A DNA stretch of 64,000 bases from Bacteroidia bacterium (GTDB taxonomy: Bacteria; Bacteroidota; Bacteroidia; Flavobacteriales; Flavobacteriaceae). Position numbers and translations under genes: made by a program. Under the pieces are notes generated by a model that had not been told where the DNA came from, searched no databases, and worked only from the letters and a program-made list of their open reading frames with translations. This document shows, piece by piece, positions 44,893 through 54,692 of this stretch. Location: contig JAUIDI010000005.1 in assembly GCA_030428705.1 (NCBI GenBank), positions 124,001 through 188,000 of the forward strand, read 5' to 3'. How positions within the stretch are numbered: position 1 is the stretch's first letter; each line of letters starts with the position of its first letter.

Positions 44893-45756
44893 CTATCCAA
44901 GATAGGTCTTCAATATTTTACTTCTAGAGGTGTGTTTCAACCTTCGAATCGCTTTTTCCTTTATTTGACGAACCCTTTCCCTTGTAAGGTCAAAGGTTTC
45001 CCCAATTTCTTCCAAGGTCATCGAATGCTGTCCAGCCAAACCAAAATACAGACGGATTACGTCGGCTTCTCTTGGTGTTAATGTTTCCAGGGCACGTTCG
45101 ATTTCAGTCCGTAAGGACTCGTGCAACAATTCTTTGTCAGGATTTGGAGATTCACCGCTACGAAGTACGTCGTAGAGATTTGAATCCTCGCCATCGATCA
45201 ATGGGGCATCCATCGATACGTGACGACCTGAGTTTTTCAAGGATTGTTTTACATCCTCGACCGTCATATCCAACTCTTTTGCAATTTCTTCGGCGGACGG
45301 CTGACGCTCATGTGCTTGCTCCAAAAAGGCAAAAGTCTTGTTGATCTTGTTTATGGATCCGATTTTGTTCAAAGGCAAGCGCACGATACGCGATTGCTCG
45401 GCCAATGCCTGTAAGATGGACTGACGGATCCACCATACGGCGTACGAAATAAATTTAAACCCGCGTGTTTCGTCAAAACGTTGGGCGGCTTTAATCAAGC
45501 CAAGGTTTCCCTCGTTGATTAAATCCGGTAAAGTAAGTCCTTGGTTTTGGTACTGCTTGGCGACCGATACCACGAATCGAAGATTGGCCTTTGTGAGTTT
45601 TTCAAGAGCGATCTGGTCGCCTGCCTTGATGCGTTGTGCCAATTCTACTTCTTCATCTGCGGTAATCAAGTCAACTTTACCTATTTCTTGCAAGTACTTG
45701 TCCAAAGATGCGGTTTCCCTATTGGTAACCTGTTTTGTAATCTTGAGCTGTCTCAT
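44893..45756 (-). CDS. rpoD: Primary RNA polymerase sigma factor RpoD/SigA
   Basis: 287-aa group 1 sigma-70 of the short Bacteroidota type that lacks region 1.1. Region 1.2 ([27 protein letters not shown]), region 2 with [29 protein letters not shown], region 3 and region 4 ([40 protein letters not shown]) are intact. This factor recognises the TTTG / TAnnTTTG promoters seen in this window. A TAcatTTTG element with a 3-nt spacer lies just upstream (45773-45781 on the minus strand). Confidence 0.97.
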   Translation of the reverse strand: MRQLKITKQVTNRETASLDKYLQEIGKVDLITADEEVELAQRIKAGDQIALEKLTKANLRFVVSVAKQYQNQGLTLPDLINEGNLGLIKAAQRFDETRGFKFISYAVWWIRQSILQALAEQSRIVRLPLNKIGSINKINKTFAFLEQAHERQPSAEEIAKELDMTVEDVKQSLKNSGRHVSMDAPLIDGEDSNLYDVLRSGESPNPDKELLHESLRTEIERALETLTPREADVIRLYFGLAGQHSMTLEEIGETFDLTRERVRQIKEKAIRRLKHTSRSKILKTYLG

Positions 45757-45863
45757 GTACGTAAATTAAGTTCAAAATGTATAGACTGCATATACTTATA
45801 CGTAAAAAAGACGGAAATGTTACAAAAGTGATTGAAAACTTCGATTTATCGGGTAAAAGACAT

Positions 45864-45899
45864 AAAAAAGGCCCCGATCTATGTATCGGGGCCTTTTTT
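45864..45899. terminator. Strong bidirectional-type terminator after pnp
   Basis: AAAAAAGGCCCCGAT and ATCGGGGCCTTTTTT form a perfect 15-bp stem around CTATGT. It is the strongest terminator in the window and lies 23 bp past the pnp stop; T-runs are present on both strands. Confidence 0.93.
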
Positions 45900-45922
45900 G
45901 GGATTTCTAATAATAAGATCGT

Positions 45923-48136
45923 TTAATCCCTTCTAGGTTTACGATCACGGTTATCACGTCGGTTGTCCCTTCCGCGATTATTGTCCCTTCTTGGAGGTCT
46001 TTCTTTAAAACCTTCAGGTTTTGGCAGCAATGCCTTTCTTGAGACCCTTTCTTTCTTGGTACGGGGGTCTATACCTGTATATTTTACATCGAAAACATCG
46101 CCCAAGTTTACCACATCGGAAACGTTCTCGGTACGTTCCCATGCCAATTCGGATACGTGCAACAAAATTTCATTGCCCGGAGCTTCGGTATATTCTACCA
46201 CGGCCCCAAAATCAAGCATCTTGATAACTTTAACTTCGTAGACACTACCGACTTCAGGCTTGAACATCAACGAATCGATTTTTGCCAATACGGCATCGAT
46301 TCCGTTTTGGTCGGTACCCAAAATTTCAACAATCCCCTCTTCGGTTACAGGATCTTCATTGATTACGATGGTGGTATTCGTTTCTTTCTGAAGTTCTTGA
46401 ATCACTTTTCCGCCAGGGCCGATAAGTGCACCAATAAACTCGTTAGGGATGGTTCTAGTGACCATTTTGGGCGCATGTGCCTTCACATCTGCGTTCGGAG
46501 CGGCAATGGTATCGGTAAGCTTGCCCAAAATATGCATGCGGCCATCTCGAGCCTGCATCAAAGCTTTTATCAAGATTTCGTAGGACAGCCCTTTTATCTT
46601 GATATCCATTTGGCATGCGGTAATTCCGTCAGCGGTTCCTGTAACTTTAAAGTCCATATCACCTAGGTGGTCTTCGTCTCCAAGAATATCGGATAACACC
46701 GCGTACTTGCCGGTATCCGCATCGGAAATCAACCCCATTGCAATGCCTGAAACGGGCTTTTTCAATTGTACACCGGCATCCATTAGTGCCATTGTACCTG
46801 AACATACGGTTGCCATGGAGGAAGAACCATTCGATTCCAATACTTCTGAAACCACGCGAACGGTATAAGGGCAATCATCGGGAACCATACCTTTTAAGGC
46901 ACGTTGCGCCAAATTACCATGGCCTACTTCCCTTCTCGATGTACCACGGATGGGACGTGCTTCTCCCGTCGAGAAAGGTGGAAAGTTATAGTGCAGGTAA
47001 AAACGCTCCTCACCCTCATGTGAAGGCATGTCTATCTGATTCGAATCCCGTGATGTTCCCAAGGTTACGGTAGCAAGAGCCTGGGTTTCGCCCCTGGTAA
47101 AAATGGCCGAACCATGTGTCGACGGTAGGTAATCTACCTCGCACCAGATGGGACGGATCTCATCGGTCTTGCGACCGTCCAAACGTAAACCTTCATTTAA
47201 AGTAAGGTCGCGGACGGCAGCTTTTTCGGCCTTGTAAAAATATTTGGAGACCAAATCGCCAAAATCTTCGAGTTCTTCTTCCGAGAAAGTTGCTTCGACT
47301 TCTTCCTTGATAGCTTCAAAAGCGGCACTTCTTTCATGCTTGGCAGAGCCTGCTTTGGCGACTGCATATACTTTGTCATAGGTAAGGTCATGTACTTTTT
47401 TCGCCAAGTCCTCATCTTCTCTTTCGGGCTCGTATTCGCGGGTTTCTTTCTTACCGAAAGCTTCGGCCAGTTTTAATTGGGCGGCACATTGTACCTTAAT
47501 GGCCTCGTGTGCAAATTTGATCGCCTCGGTCATTTCTTCCTCCGAAATCTCATCCATTTCACCTTCTACCATCATAACGGAATCGGCAGAAGCACCAATT
47601 ATCATATCGATATCGGATTCTTCCAATTGCGCTCTGGTGGGATTGATGATGAACTCACCGTTTACACGCCCAACCCTTACTTCTGAAATGGCGCATTCGA
47701 ATGGAAAATCAGATAGTTGAATCGCTGCCGATGCGGCCAGACCTGCCATGGCATCAGGCATTACATTTTCATCGTGCGACATTAATTGGATCATCACTTG
47801 GGTTTCAGAGTGATAATCTTTTGGGAAAAGCGGTCGCAGTACACGATCTACCAAGCGCATGGTCAATACTTCTCCATCGCTAGGTCTTGCCTCCCTTTTG
47901 AAGAAACCGCCGGGGTAACGCCCGGCCGCAGCGAACTTTTCACGGTAATCTACCGTAAGCGGTAGAAAATCGACATCGCTCTGCTTGTAGTTTGAAACTA
48001 CGGTACACAATAACATACATTTACCGGATTGCACGACGACAGAACCATGTGCCTGTTTTGCCAACTTTCCGGTTTCGATGGAAATTTCCCTTCCATCGCC
48101 AAGGTCGATGACCTCTTTAAATACTTTTGGAATCAT
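45923..48136 (-). CDS. pnp: Polyribonucleotide nucleotidyltransferase (PNPase)
   Basis: 3'-5' phosphorolytic exoribonuclease. Two RNase PH domains (1-~200 and ~305-520, with the second carrying [14 protein letters not shown] and [15 protein letters not shown]), a helical linker, a KH domain ([12 protein letters not shown], ~555) and an S1 domain ([20 protein letters not shown], ~620). The last ~35 residues are Arg/Asp/Asn-rich ([15 protein letters not shown]), likely RNA-binding and disordered. It follows rpsO as in E. coli. A 16-bp palindrome lies 15 bp upstream of its ATG. Confidence 0.97.
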   Translation of the reverse strand: MIPKVFKEVIDLGDGREISIETGKLAKQAHGSVVVQSGKCMLLCTVVSNYKQSDVDFLPLTVDYREKFAAAGRYPGGFFKREARPSDGEVLTMRLVDRVLRPLFPKDYHSETQVMIQLMSHDENVMPDAMAGLAASAAIQLSDFPFECAISEVRVGRVNGEFIINPTRAQLEESDIDMIIGASADSVMMVEGEMDEISEEEMTEAIKFAHEAIKVQCAAQLKLAEAFGKKETREYEPEREDEDLAKKVHDLTYDKVYAVAKAGSAKHERSAAFEAIKEEVEATFSEEELEDFGDLVSKYFYKAEKAAVRDLTLNEGLRLDGRKTDEIRPIWCEVDYLPSTHGSAIFTRGETQALATVTLGTSRDSNQIDMPSHEGEERFYLHYNFPPFSTGEARPIRGTSRREVGHGNLAQRALKGMVPDDCPYTVRVVSEVLESNGSSSMATVCSGTMALMDAGVQLKKPVSGIAMGLISDADTGKYAVLSDILGDEDHLGDMDFKVTGTADGITACQMDIKIKGLSYEILIKALMQARDGRMHILGKLTDTIAAPNADVKAHAPKMVTRTIPNEFIGALIGPGGKVIQELQKETNTTIVINEDPVTEEGIVEILGTDQNGIDAVLAKIDSLMFKPEVGSVYEVKVIKMLDFGAVVEYTEAPGNEILLHVSELAWERTENVSDVVNLGDVFDVKYTGIDPRTKKERVSRKALLPKPEGFKERPPRRDNNRGRDNRRDNRDRKPRRD

Positions 48137-48150
48137 AAATTTGATTTATA

Positions 48151-48166
48151 TTCCGCACGTGCGGAA
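48151..48166. promoter_or_regulatory. Perfect 16-bp palindrome upstream of pnp
   Basis: TTCCGCACGTGCGGAA reads identically on both strands, 14 bp before the pnp ATG. It could be a dimeric-protein operator or, in RNA, a stem that controls pnp message stability. Confidence 0.6.
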
Positions 48167-48309
48167 CTGTTAAACAATGGTCATCCGGATGTTGAGACCG
48201 GAAGGTTGTGTTGTTGTGTCGACCAATGAAAAACCAAGTGTAGCTTTTTATGCTTGCCCTCCGAACCAATTTCCGGATTTCATATTCAGGACTTCGAATA
48301 CCTATAAAA

Positions 48310-48338
48310 GTAGGGGCCGGAAATTGCCGACCCCTAAC
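48310..48338 (-). terminator. Terminator or processing hairpin between rpsO and pnp
   Basis: GTAGGGGCCGG (48310-48320) pairs with CCGACCCCTAAC (48327-48338) over 10-11 bp with one wobble. On the minus strand TTTTATAGG follows. It begins 10 bp after the rpsO stop. Confidence 0.7.
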
Positions 48339-48347
48339 TTTTATCAA

Positions 48348-48617
48348 TTACTTTCTTATATTCAATTCTTTGATAAGCTCTCGATATTTTAGAATATCCT
48401 TCTTTTTTAAATAATCGAGAAGACTTCTTCTTTTACCTACCAAACGTACCAATGAACGCTCGGTGTTAAAGTCTTTGTGATTTTTTTTGAGGTGACCGGT
48501 CAAATGGTTGATGCGATGTGTGAACAATGCGATCTGCCCCTCGGTCGAACCTGTGTTCTCGGCTTTACCTCCATGTTTCTTGAAGATTTCGGCCTTTACT
48601 TCTTTAGTTAAATACAT
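48348..48617 (-). CDS. rpsO: 30S ribosomal protein S15
   Basis: 89-aa S15, binding 16S rRNA and bridging to the 50S. Motifs TGSTEGQIALFTHRINHLTGHLKKNHKDF and RRSLLDYLKKKD are typical. Its gene precedes pnp, with a hairpin between, the classical rpsO-pnp order. A TATCTTTG promoter element lies 79 bp upstream. Confidence 0.98.
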   Translation of the reverse strand: MYLTKEVKAEIFKKHGGKAENTGSTEGQIALFTHRINHLTGHLKKNHKDFNTERSLVRLVGKRRSLLDYLKKKDILKYRELIKELNIRK

Positions 48618-48656
48618 TCCAATATTGTTTTAAATGATTTTTATGTATCCGACTGG

Positions 48657-48683
48657 CTTTTCCTTCGACAAGCTCAGGACGAG
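48657..48683. repeat. Repeat-like CCTTCGACAAGCTCAGG element in the rpsO leader
   Basis: A CTTCGACAAGCTCAGG-type string, which is familiar as a dispersed intergenic element in many Bacteroidota genomes, lies between the rpsO promoter and start. I see no second copy in this window. It is GC-rich compared with its surroundings. Confidence 0.45.
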
Positions 48684-48695
48684 GCAATCAGGCGG

Positions 48696-48703
48696 CAAAG
48701 ATA
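48696..48703 (-). promoter_or_regulatory. -7 element of rpsO promoter
   Basis: Minus strand TATCTTTG matches TAnnTTTG and implies an rpsO leader of about 70 nt, which carries the repeat-like element at 48657. No -33 TTG at standard distance. Confidence 0.5.
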
Positions 48704-48780
48704 AGATTATTATGGCTTTAACGTAAGATTATGTCATTTTTTTTGGGCGTGGAAGAATTTCGCGTAGACCGGTACGCTTC

Positions 48781-49275
48781 CTAAAAATCACAACCTGTCG
48801 GGAGTGGTTCTTCTGTTTCCAAATCTTTGGCAAATTCAATGTCAAGATTTTCGGCCAAGAATCCCTTTGCCATGGAACCCCGGAACACTTTGTTCGAATA
48901 GCCTGAGTTGTTCATGTGCACACGAATATAGATTTCCAAATCAGACGCGATTTCGACAGGGCCGCCTGATCGTGTAAAGGGCTGTTCGTTCACATGGCTA
49001 TGGGTTAAAATCCTTCTATAAATAAGATTTCCGGCCAAATCGAATACTTCCCACCAATCGGCATATTGAGTACAACCTGTGTCCGGGCTTTTGATGGTTA
49101 CACTTAAGGTATATGAATTTTCATCACCGGATACGGTCACGTTCGTAACTTCGGCCACTCCGGTATTTAGTTGCTGCATGGCCATTTCCTTGGCCATAGC
49201 AATGGTATTTTCTTTATCGGTAGAACAACAACAAAACCATAATATTATAAAGGGAAGAACATGAAAGGGCTTCAT
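48781..49275 (-). CDS. Conserved hypothetical lipoprotein
   Basis: 164-aa protein I do not recognise. Signal peptide VLPFIILWFCCC with three Cys in a row, then STDKEN, compatible with lipidation. The mature part is beta-rich with an immunoglobulin-like look (NSYTLSVTIKSPDTGCTQYADWWEVFD) and two further Cys (C72-like and C162) that could form a disulfide. It ends in GCDF. It starts 9 bp after accD and is the last gene of the fbaA-accD group, though its envelope location makes a metabolic role unlikely. Confidence 0.75.
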   Translation of the reverse strand: MKPFHVLPFIILWFCCCSTDKENTIAMAKEMAMQQLNTGVAEVTNVTVSGDENSYTLSVTIKSPDTGCTQYADWWEVFDLAGNLIYRRILTHSHVNEQPFTRSGGPVEIASDLEIYIRVHMNNSGYSNKVFRGSMAKGFLAENLDIEFAKDLETEEPLPTGCDF

Positions 49276-49284
49276 GATTATCGC

Positions 49285-50154
49285 TTAGGCCCGAATAGGG
49301 TTGTTCTGGATCAAATCGATATACAAGTTTATTTTCTTTTTGAGGTCTCTTCGATGAACTATGAAATCGAGGAAACCATGTTCCAAAACAAATTCGGCCG
49401 TCTGAAATCCTTCAGGAAGTTCTTTGCCCGTAGCCTCTTTGACCACTCTTGGCCCGGCAAAACCGATCAGTGCACCGGGCTCGGCAATATTGATATCGCC
49501 CAACATGGCATACGAAGCGGTAGTCCCTCCCGTGGTGGGGTCGGTGCACAGCGAAATGTAAGGTAGCCCCGCATCGGAAAGCTGTGCCAGTTTCGCCGAC
49601 GTCTTCGCCAATTGCATCAATGAAAGTGCAGCTTCCATCATCCTTGCCCCACCAGATTTCGAGATCATTACAAATGGGGTCTTCTTCTTGATGGCATGGT
49701 CGATGGCCCGAGCTATTTTTTCGCCTACCACGCTCCCCATAGATCCTCCAATAAAACTGAAATCCATGCAGGCTACCGTTAGGTCTTTTCCCATCGATTT
49801 TCCCATGGCGGTTCGCACAGCGTCCTTAAGGGAAGTTTTTTTCTGGGCGGCCTTCAATCTTTCCGAGTATTTCTTGGTATCAACGAACTTCAACGGGTCT
49901 TTGGAAGTGAGCTTGGCATCCAATTCGGTAAACTTGTTATCGTCAAAAAGAATTCCGAAATATTCCTTACTTCCTATCCGTACATGATAATCGTCTTCAG
50001 GACTTACATAAAAATTCTTGGCAAGATCTTCCGATTCGACAATTTTACCAGTTGGTGATTTATACCAAAGTCCCTTTGGTGTATCTTTTTTCTGATCCGT
50101 AGAAGTCTGAATTCCCTTTTCTTTTCTTTTGAACCAAGACGACATAGTATCCAT
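49285..50154 (-). CDS. accD: Acetyl-CoA carboxylase carboxyltransferase beta subunit (zinc-less)
   Basis: Beta subunit of carboxyltransferase, making malonyl-CoA with AccA. The catalytic crotonase-like core is intact ([49 protein letters not shown]). The N-terminal zinc ribbon, normally CxxC-x15-CxxC, has lost all four Cys: KSPTGK replaces KCxxCG, and VSPEDD replaces VCPxCx. M4 may be the real start ([10 protein letters not shown]). It follows fbaA by 31 bp. Confidence 0.95.
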   Translation of the reverse strand: MDTMSSWFKRKEKGIQTSTDQKKDTPKGLWYKSPTGKIVESEDLAKNFYVSPEDDYHVRIGSKEYFGILFDDNKFTELDAKLTSKDPLKFVDTKKYSERLKAAQKKTSLKDAVRTAMGKSMGKDLTVACMDFSFIGGSMGSVVGEKIARAIDHAIKKKTPFVMISKSGGARMMEAALSLMQLAKTSAKLAQLSDAGLPYISLCTDPTTGGTTASYAMLGDINIAEPGALIGFAGPRVVKEATGKELPEGFQTAEFVLEHGFLDFIVHRRDLKKKINLYIDLIQNNPIRA

Positions 50155-50185
50155 TTTTTGAGTTTGGGCGATTAGAATTCAAATA

Positions 50186-51253
50186 CTATAACGTATTCAC
50201 GTTATTAAGATCTTCAAAAGCTTTTTTCAAACGATCGACAAATGCTTTTTCGCCTTCGCGAAGCCACACTCGTGGGTCATAGAACTTTTTGTTGGGTTCG
50301 TCTGCACCGTTCGGATTTCCTATTTGGGACTGTAGAAAATCTTTTTTGTCCTGTATATAGTCACGAACACCCGATAAGAAGGCGTATTGCATATCGGTAT
50401 CGATGTTCATTTTTATTACCCCATAGCCGATTGCCTCACGAATTTCCTCGACCGTCGAGCCTGAGCCGCCATGAAAAACAAAATCGATATGATTGTGCCC
50501 AACACCATATTTTTCTGAAATATATTCTTGCGAGTTCTTAAGAATCTTAGGGGTCAATTTTACATTACCTGGCTTGTAGACACCATGTACATTGCCAAAG
50601 GCCGCGGCCACGGTAAACCGGTGACTTACCTTCGAGAGTTCTTCATAGGCATAGGCTACTTCTTCTGGCTGGGTATAAAGTTTTGAATCGTCTACATCTG
50701 AATTATCAACACCGTCTTCTTCGCCTCCGGTTATGCCTAATTCGATTTCGAGTGTCATGTTCATCTTGCTCATGCGCTCCAAATAACCTTTGCAGATTTC
50801 AATATTTTCCTCAATCGGCTCTTCCGAAAGGTCGATCATGTGCGAACTGAACAATGATTTTCCCGTTTCGGAAAAATGTTTTTCACTGGCATCAAGAAGG
50901 CCATCGATCCATGGCAACAGTTTCTTGGCGCAATGATCCGTGTGCAAAATAACGGTTGCGCCATAGGCCTCGGCAAGTTGATGAATATGTTTGGCACCTG
51001 CGATGGCTCCTTGAATAGCCGCTTTTTGACCTTCGTTGGAAAGCCCCTTGCCCGCATTGAATTGGGCACCGCCATTTGAAAATTGAATGATTACGGGCGC
51101 ATTCAAGCTTACCGCGGTTTCAAGTACGCCATTGATCGTATTCGAGCCAATAACATTAACGGCAGGAAGCGCGAACCCCTTCTCCTTGGCATAATTGAAA
51201 ATATTTTGGACTTCATCACCGGTGGCTACTCCGGGTTTAATATTGTGGGCCAT
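50186..51253 (-). CDS. fbaA: Class II (zinc) fructose-bisphosphate aldolase
   Basis: Cleaves fructose-1,6-bisphosphate in glycolysis and runs in reverse in gluconeogenesis. Class IIA type (355 aa, as E. coli FbaA): HTDHCAKK holds zinc-binding His, with EIELGITGGEEDGVDN, GNVHGVY, FVFHGGSGS and NIDTDMQYAF for the other ligands and the phosphate site. It has a TACTTTTG -7 element 34 bp upstream and leads into accD. Confidence 0.97.
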   Translation of the reverse strand: MAHNIKPGVATGDEVQNIFNYAKEKGFALPAVNVIGSNTINGVLETAVSLNAPVIIQFSNGGAQFNAGKGLSNEGQKAAIQGAIAGAKHIHQLAEAYGATVILHTDHCAKKLLPWIDGLLDASEKHFSETGKSLFSSHMIDLSEEPIEENIEICKGYLERMSKMNMTLEIELGITGGEEDGVDNSDVDDSKLYTQPEEVAYAYEELSKVSHRFTVAAAFGNVHGVYKPGNVKLTPKILKNSQEYISEKYGVGHNHIDFVFHGGSGSTVEEIREAIGYGVIKMNIDTDMQYAFLSGVRDYIQDKKDFLQSQIGNPNGADEPNKKFYDPRVWLREGEKAFVDRLKKAFEDLNNVNTL

Positions 51254-51287
51254 AGTTTTTAGGTCTATCAGTTTATGAATTGAACGG

Positions 51288-51295
51288 CAAAAGTA
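51288..51295 (-). promoter_or_regulatory. -7 element of fbaA promoter
   Basis: Minus strand TACTTTTG (TAnnTTTG), 34 bp before the fbaA ATG, in the gap after the tamL stop. Confidence 0.5.
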
Positions 51296-51309
51296 ATAAA
51301 TTCTTAACT

Positions 51310-53904
51310 CTAAAAAGGATAATTGATCCCTATTTGAAGTACGGAATTTGCAAAGTTATACGTCCTGAACCACCTTTTTGACTGTTCTTCGGCGGGATTA
51401 TACGTCTTGAAGCCCAGATCTACCCTGAAAAGAAAATACGTGAAATCATAGCGTAGGCCAAACCCTGTACCCAATGCGATATCGGCCAACGAGCTGAATC
51501 CGTTAAAAGTGGCGTCGGGATCATCTACATTGTCAAAGACATTCCAAATATTACCCGCATCAGCGAACAAGGCACCATTGATATCACCCACCACAGGAAA
51601 ACGGTATTCCAAATTAAATGCAAGTTTCAAGTTCGCTTCGTTAAAATCATTAATGGCCTGTGTCTTTCCAGGTCCCAGTGAATATGGGTACCAAGCCCTG
51701 TTGTCGTTCGAACCACCAGCGAAATAACTTCGTACAAATGGAATGTTATCTGAATTGCCATAGGGCACCGCTATTCCCAAAAAACTATGGAAGGCCAAAA
51801 CATTCGATCGTCTAAGGTCCCAATACTTTACATAGTCGAACTCGGTCTTTATATATTGCGAATATGGAACATTGAAAACCAAGAGTTTGTCATTTTCTTG
51901 GTCAAAGGGAATCAAATATGAAATGCCCGATAGAAGATTTCCAGCACTTTCGAACTTCCAACGGAACCGATAAAAACTGTTGTCCGTCAAGCCATTTCTA
52001 TTATTGGTGTTCAGGGTGTAGTTGCTGGCGAAAATAAGATTGTTTTCGGTAAGCCTTTCACGACGTTCCTCGATGCGCAGTACATCAACATAATCTTCGT
52101 CCGAGGTCGGTATAAGCCCCTGGCTTTCCACCGCATTTATAAAACCGGCAGTACCATCGGGAGTGTCCGGGTCATTATCGGGCAACAACAAACTTGCGTT
52201 TCCATCATCATCGAAAGCATAGAAATCGGTGACCAAAGGATTGGTTACATAATTCTTATCCGGATTGGTAGCAATATCGTTCAATTGGTTATAGGCACTG
52301 GTGTACACGTTGAAAAAACGCTCCGGGTTCAGATTCTTCACAAACTGAACATTCAACAGTTCCAATGAATGCCGTCTAAAATCCGATGGTGCCCAATTGT
52401 ACCCAAAAATCGTATTGAAAGTCCGCTTATCGAGCCCTATGTTTCTTTGGGAAGTGGTACCTAGGGTAATTCTGGTCTGGGGTAACATATAGTTTGCAAT
52501 GATTTTATCGGTCTTGATGAATGGAAACCAGATTCTGGGAAAATTGAGACTAAGGTCAACTCCCCATTCCAGGATATTAAAGAAACGATTATCGTCGATT
52601 ATGGGGTCTTTTGACGCTCCCAAATTTACACGTCCCGACAAACTAAGGTTCTCGGCCCCCCTGAACAGGTTTCTGGCCTGTAACGATTGGGTAAGCCCCA
52701 TACCGATCTGCTGAAAGTTGGAACGTGTGACATTGAACTCGGAACCGGATGAGTATTTGGGCCTTGCCGAAAGATAAATATTGGCGGTCAAATCGGTATT
52801 CGTACTATCTTCCTCGACTACAATACTCGGGTACTTGAATACATTAAGGTTCGTAATCTGACGATAGGTACGTATTCGGTCGATTTCCCTGTAAATACTA
52901 TCTTTTTCAAAAAATATAGCGTCGGTAAGGGTCTTGGGTTTGAATCGCAATTTATTTCTATAAAATATGGTATAGTCGCCGAAACGCTCGAATTTAAGTT
53001 CGCTATCGCGCTCGTCAAAAAGAAAATCGGTATAAATGTTGACCTTGTCGAACTTATGGACTTTATACTCAGAGGTGGTAAATGAATTATCTTCTCTAAC
53101 CCGTAGGTCATCTATTTGCAAAAGAACATCCATTTGCTTGTCATCACTTGTTGCGGTCGAATCCCGCAAAATTTCGAAACTGATGGAACTTTCCTGAAAA
53201 TTGTACACCCCTGAGTTTTTGAAGATTGCCGTCAACCTTTCACGTTCCAAGGCAAAATCAAGTGAGTTGAACTGTTTTCCCTTTTGGATCAGGGATTCTT
53301 TTCTGTGCGCCAAGTACAATGAGTCGATAGCACTTGAAGATATACTGTGTGCAATGGAATCAATAAAATAGGGCTTGCCAAGATCTATTTTATAAGCTAC
53401 TTCAACACGTTGTTTTCGCTTTGTACTATCGATTTCATAAGTGGTGGTATTATTAAAATACCCTTTGCTGCCATAATATGAGCTAAGTCGCTGCAAAGTT
53501 CTTCGTGTGGCACTGGTATCGAGTATCACAGGGGCTTCGCCAATATTTTTCAACCATTCGCTCATACCTTTGACCAAAAATGACTCTCCTAATCGGTTGA
53601 CCTGTTTTTCGGAGAGAAGATCGACCAAACGTTGTTTGCGATTTTCTTTACGGTAGAGCCATGCCTGGAAGGAAGAATCAGGATTTACCTTGGCCAAATT
53701 ATACAGATTGAGACGAAATGGGTACCCTAAAAGTGTACTATTGGGCTCCTGAATGATCAAGCTCTCGATATCCTCGTCTTTGATCTTTTCGTCGTCAGCG
53801 AAAACACTGTTCTTGACAATAAGCGCTTCATCGTTTTCAACACGCTTAAGGGCGTTGCACGACGAAATTACCACCGCTAGCAATAATAAGCTTATTTTAG
53901 CCAT
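51310..53904 (-). CDS. tamL: BamA/TamA-family outer-membrane lipoprotein TamL
   Basis: 864-aa Omp85-type protein. With the ATG at 53904 it has a lipoprotein signal (ISLLLLAVVISSC, Cys16); the longer frame to 53976 puts 24 extra residues before it and overlaps the divergent gene. Periplasmic POTRA-like domains occupy ~80-380, and the 16-strand barrel fills the rest, ending NSVLQIGINYPF. FRGAENL and a GGSNDNRAWYPYSLGPG segment near the L6 loop are typical of Bacteroidota TamL, the lipidated TamA counterpart that works with TamB. No tamB gene lies nearby in this window. Confidence 0.88.
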   Translation of the reverse strand: MAKISLLLLAVVISSCNALKRVENDEALIVKNSVFADDEKIKDEDIESLIIQEPNSTLLGYPFRLNLYNLAKVNPDSSFQAWLYRKENRKQRLVDLLSEKQVNRLGESFLVKGMSEWLKNIGEAPVILDTSATRRTLQRLSSYYGSKGYFNNTTTYEIDSTKRKQRVEVAYKIDLGKPYFIDSIAHSISSSAIDSLYLAHRKESLIQKGKQFNSLDFALERERLTAIFKNSGVYNFQESSISFEILRDSTATSDDKQMDVLLQIDDLRVREDNSFTTSEYKVHKFDKVNIYTDFLFDERDSELKFERFGDYTIFYRNKLRFKPKTLTDAIFFEKDSIYREIDRIRTYRQITNLNVFKYPSIVVEEDSTNTDLTANIYLSARPKYSSGSEFNVTRSNFQQIGMGLTQSLQARNLFRGAENLSLSGRVNLGASKDPIIDDNRFFNILEWGVDLSLNFPRIWFPFIKTDKIIANYMLPQTRITLGTTSQRNIGLDKRTFNTIFGYNWAPSDFRRHSLELLNVQFVKNLNPERFFNVYTSAYNQLNDIATNPDKNYVTNPLVTDFYAFDDDGNASLLLPDNDPDTPDGTAGFINAVESQGLIPTSDEDYVDVLRIEERRERLTENNLIFASNYTLNTNNRNGLTDNSFYRFRWKFESAGNLLSGISYLIPFDQENDKLLVFNVPYSQYIKTEFDYVKYWDLRRSNVLAFHSFLGIAVPYGNSDNIPFVRSYFAGGSNDNRAWYPYSLGPGKTQAINDFNEANLKLAFNLEYRFPVVGDINGALFADAGNIWNVFDNVDDPDATFNGFSSLADIALGTGFGLRYDFTYFLFRVDLGFKTYNPAEEQSKRWFRTYNFANSVLQIGINYPF

Positions 53905-53940
53905 GCATCTTGAATTGCGCAACGGGGTCATCATAGAAGC

Positions 53941-53948
53941 CAAAAATA
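53941..53948 (-). promoter_or_regulatory. -7 element of tamL promoter
   Basis: Minus strand TATTTTTG (TAnnTTTG), 36 bp before the chosen tamL ATG and inside the longer frame, which supports the downstream start. Confidence 0.5.
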
Positions 53949-53958
53949 CATTTTTTGT

Positions 53959-54681
53959 ATGGTTGTTAAAAGCCAAATAAAACTTATCAAAAGCTTACAG
54001 CAAAAAAAGTACCGTATTAAAAATCGAATGTTCGTAGTGGAGGGAATCAAGATGGTTCAAGAACTTTTAAATTCGAATTTTCCGGCCTTTAAAGTCTATA
54101 CCACCGACTTGTCGAATCTCGAAGTAGAGGTAAATAATGTGGAGATTGTTTCAACTTCTGAACTGCGTCAAATGAGCGGTCTTAAGAACCCCAATTCGAC
54201 CATTGGAGCTTTTTACATTCCTGAATCGAAGGCTGTGGAATTTGAAGATTGGATATTGGTTCTTGACGATATTCGCGATCCGGGAAACTTGGGCACCATT
54301 ATCCGACTATGTGATTGGTTCGGTATTAAAAACCTGGTCTGTTCGAAGAATACGGTCGATTGCTATAACCCGAAAGTACTTCAGGCCAGTATGGGCTCCA
54401 TAACACGCGTCAATATTGTCTATATAGATCTGGAGGATTTTCTGGAGAGTGTTGATAGCCCTATCTATGGTGCCTTTATGGATGGAAATTCGGTTTATGA
54501 GGAAAACCTTACGAAGGGTGGAATATTGGTCATGGGGAATGAAGCCAATGGTATCTCAAAAAAAGTCGAAAAATTGATATCCTCCAAAATAAGTATCCCC
54601 CAGTTTGGCGATGATTCAACAGAAAGTTTGAACGTAGCGACCGCCACGGCAATTTTATTGAACGAAATCAGGAGAAAATAG
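53959..54681 (+). CDS. SpoU/TrmH-family RNA 2'-O-methyltransferase
   Basis: 240-aa SPOUT enzyme with an N-terminal L30e-like RNA-binding part (FVVEGIKMVQELL) and the three SpoU motifs: DDIRDPGNLGTIIRLCDWFG, VMGNEANGIS and SLNVATATAILLNEI. It modifies rRNA or tRNA ribose; the target cannot be told. ATG at 53959, divergent from tamL; its end converges with porT at an 11-bp gap. Confidence 0.92.
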   Translation: MVVKSQIKLIKSLQQKKYRIKNRMFVVEGIKMVQELLNSNFPAFKVYTTDLSNLEVEVNNVEIVSTSELRQMSGLKNPNSTIGAFYIPESKAVEFEDWILVLDDIRDPGNLGTIIRLCDWFGIKNLVCSKNTVDCYNPKVLQASMGSITRVNIVYIDLEDFLESVDSPIYGAFMDGNSVYEENLTKGGILVMGNEANGISKKVEKLISSKISIPQFGDDSTESLNVATATAILLNEIRRK

Positions 54682-54692
54682 CTTGATCGATT

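Noticed and set aside
53905-53976. Longer tamL frame
   Set aside because: It would overlap the divergent SpoU gene start, and a -7 element lies within it; the lipoprotein signal starts at the downstream ATG.
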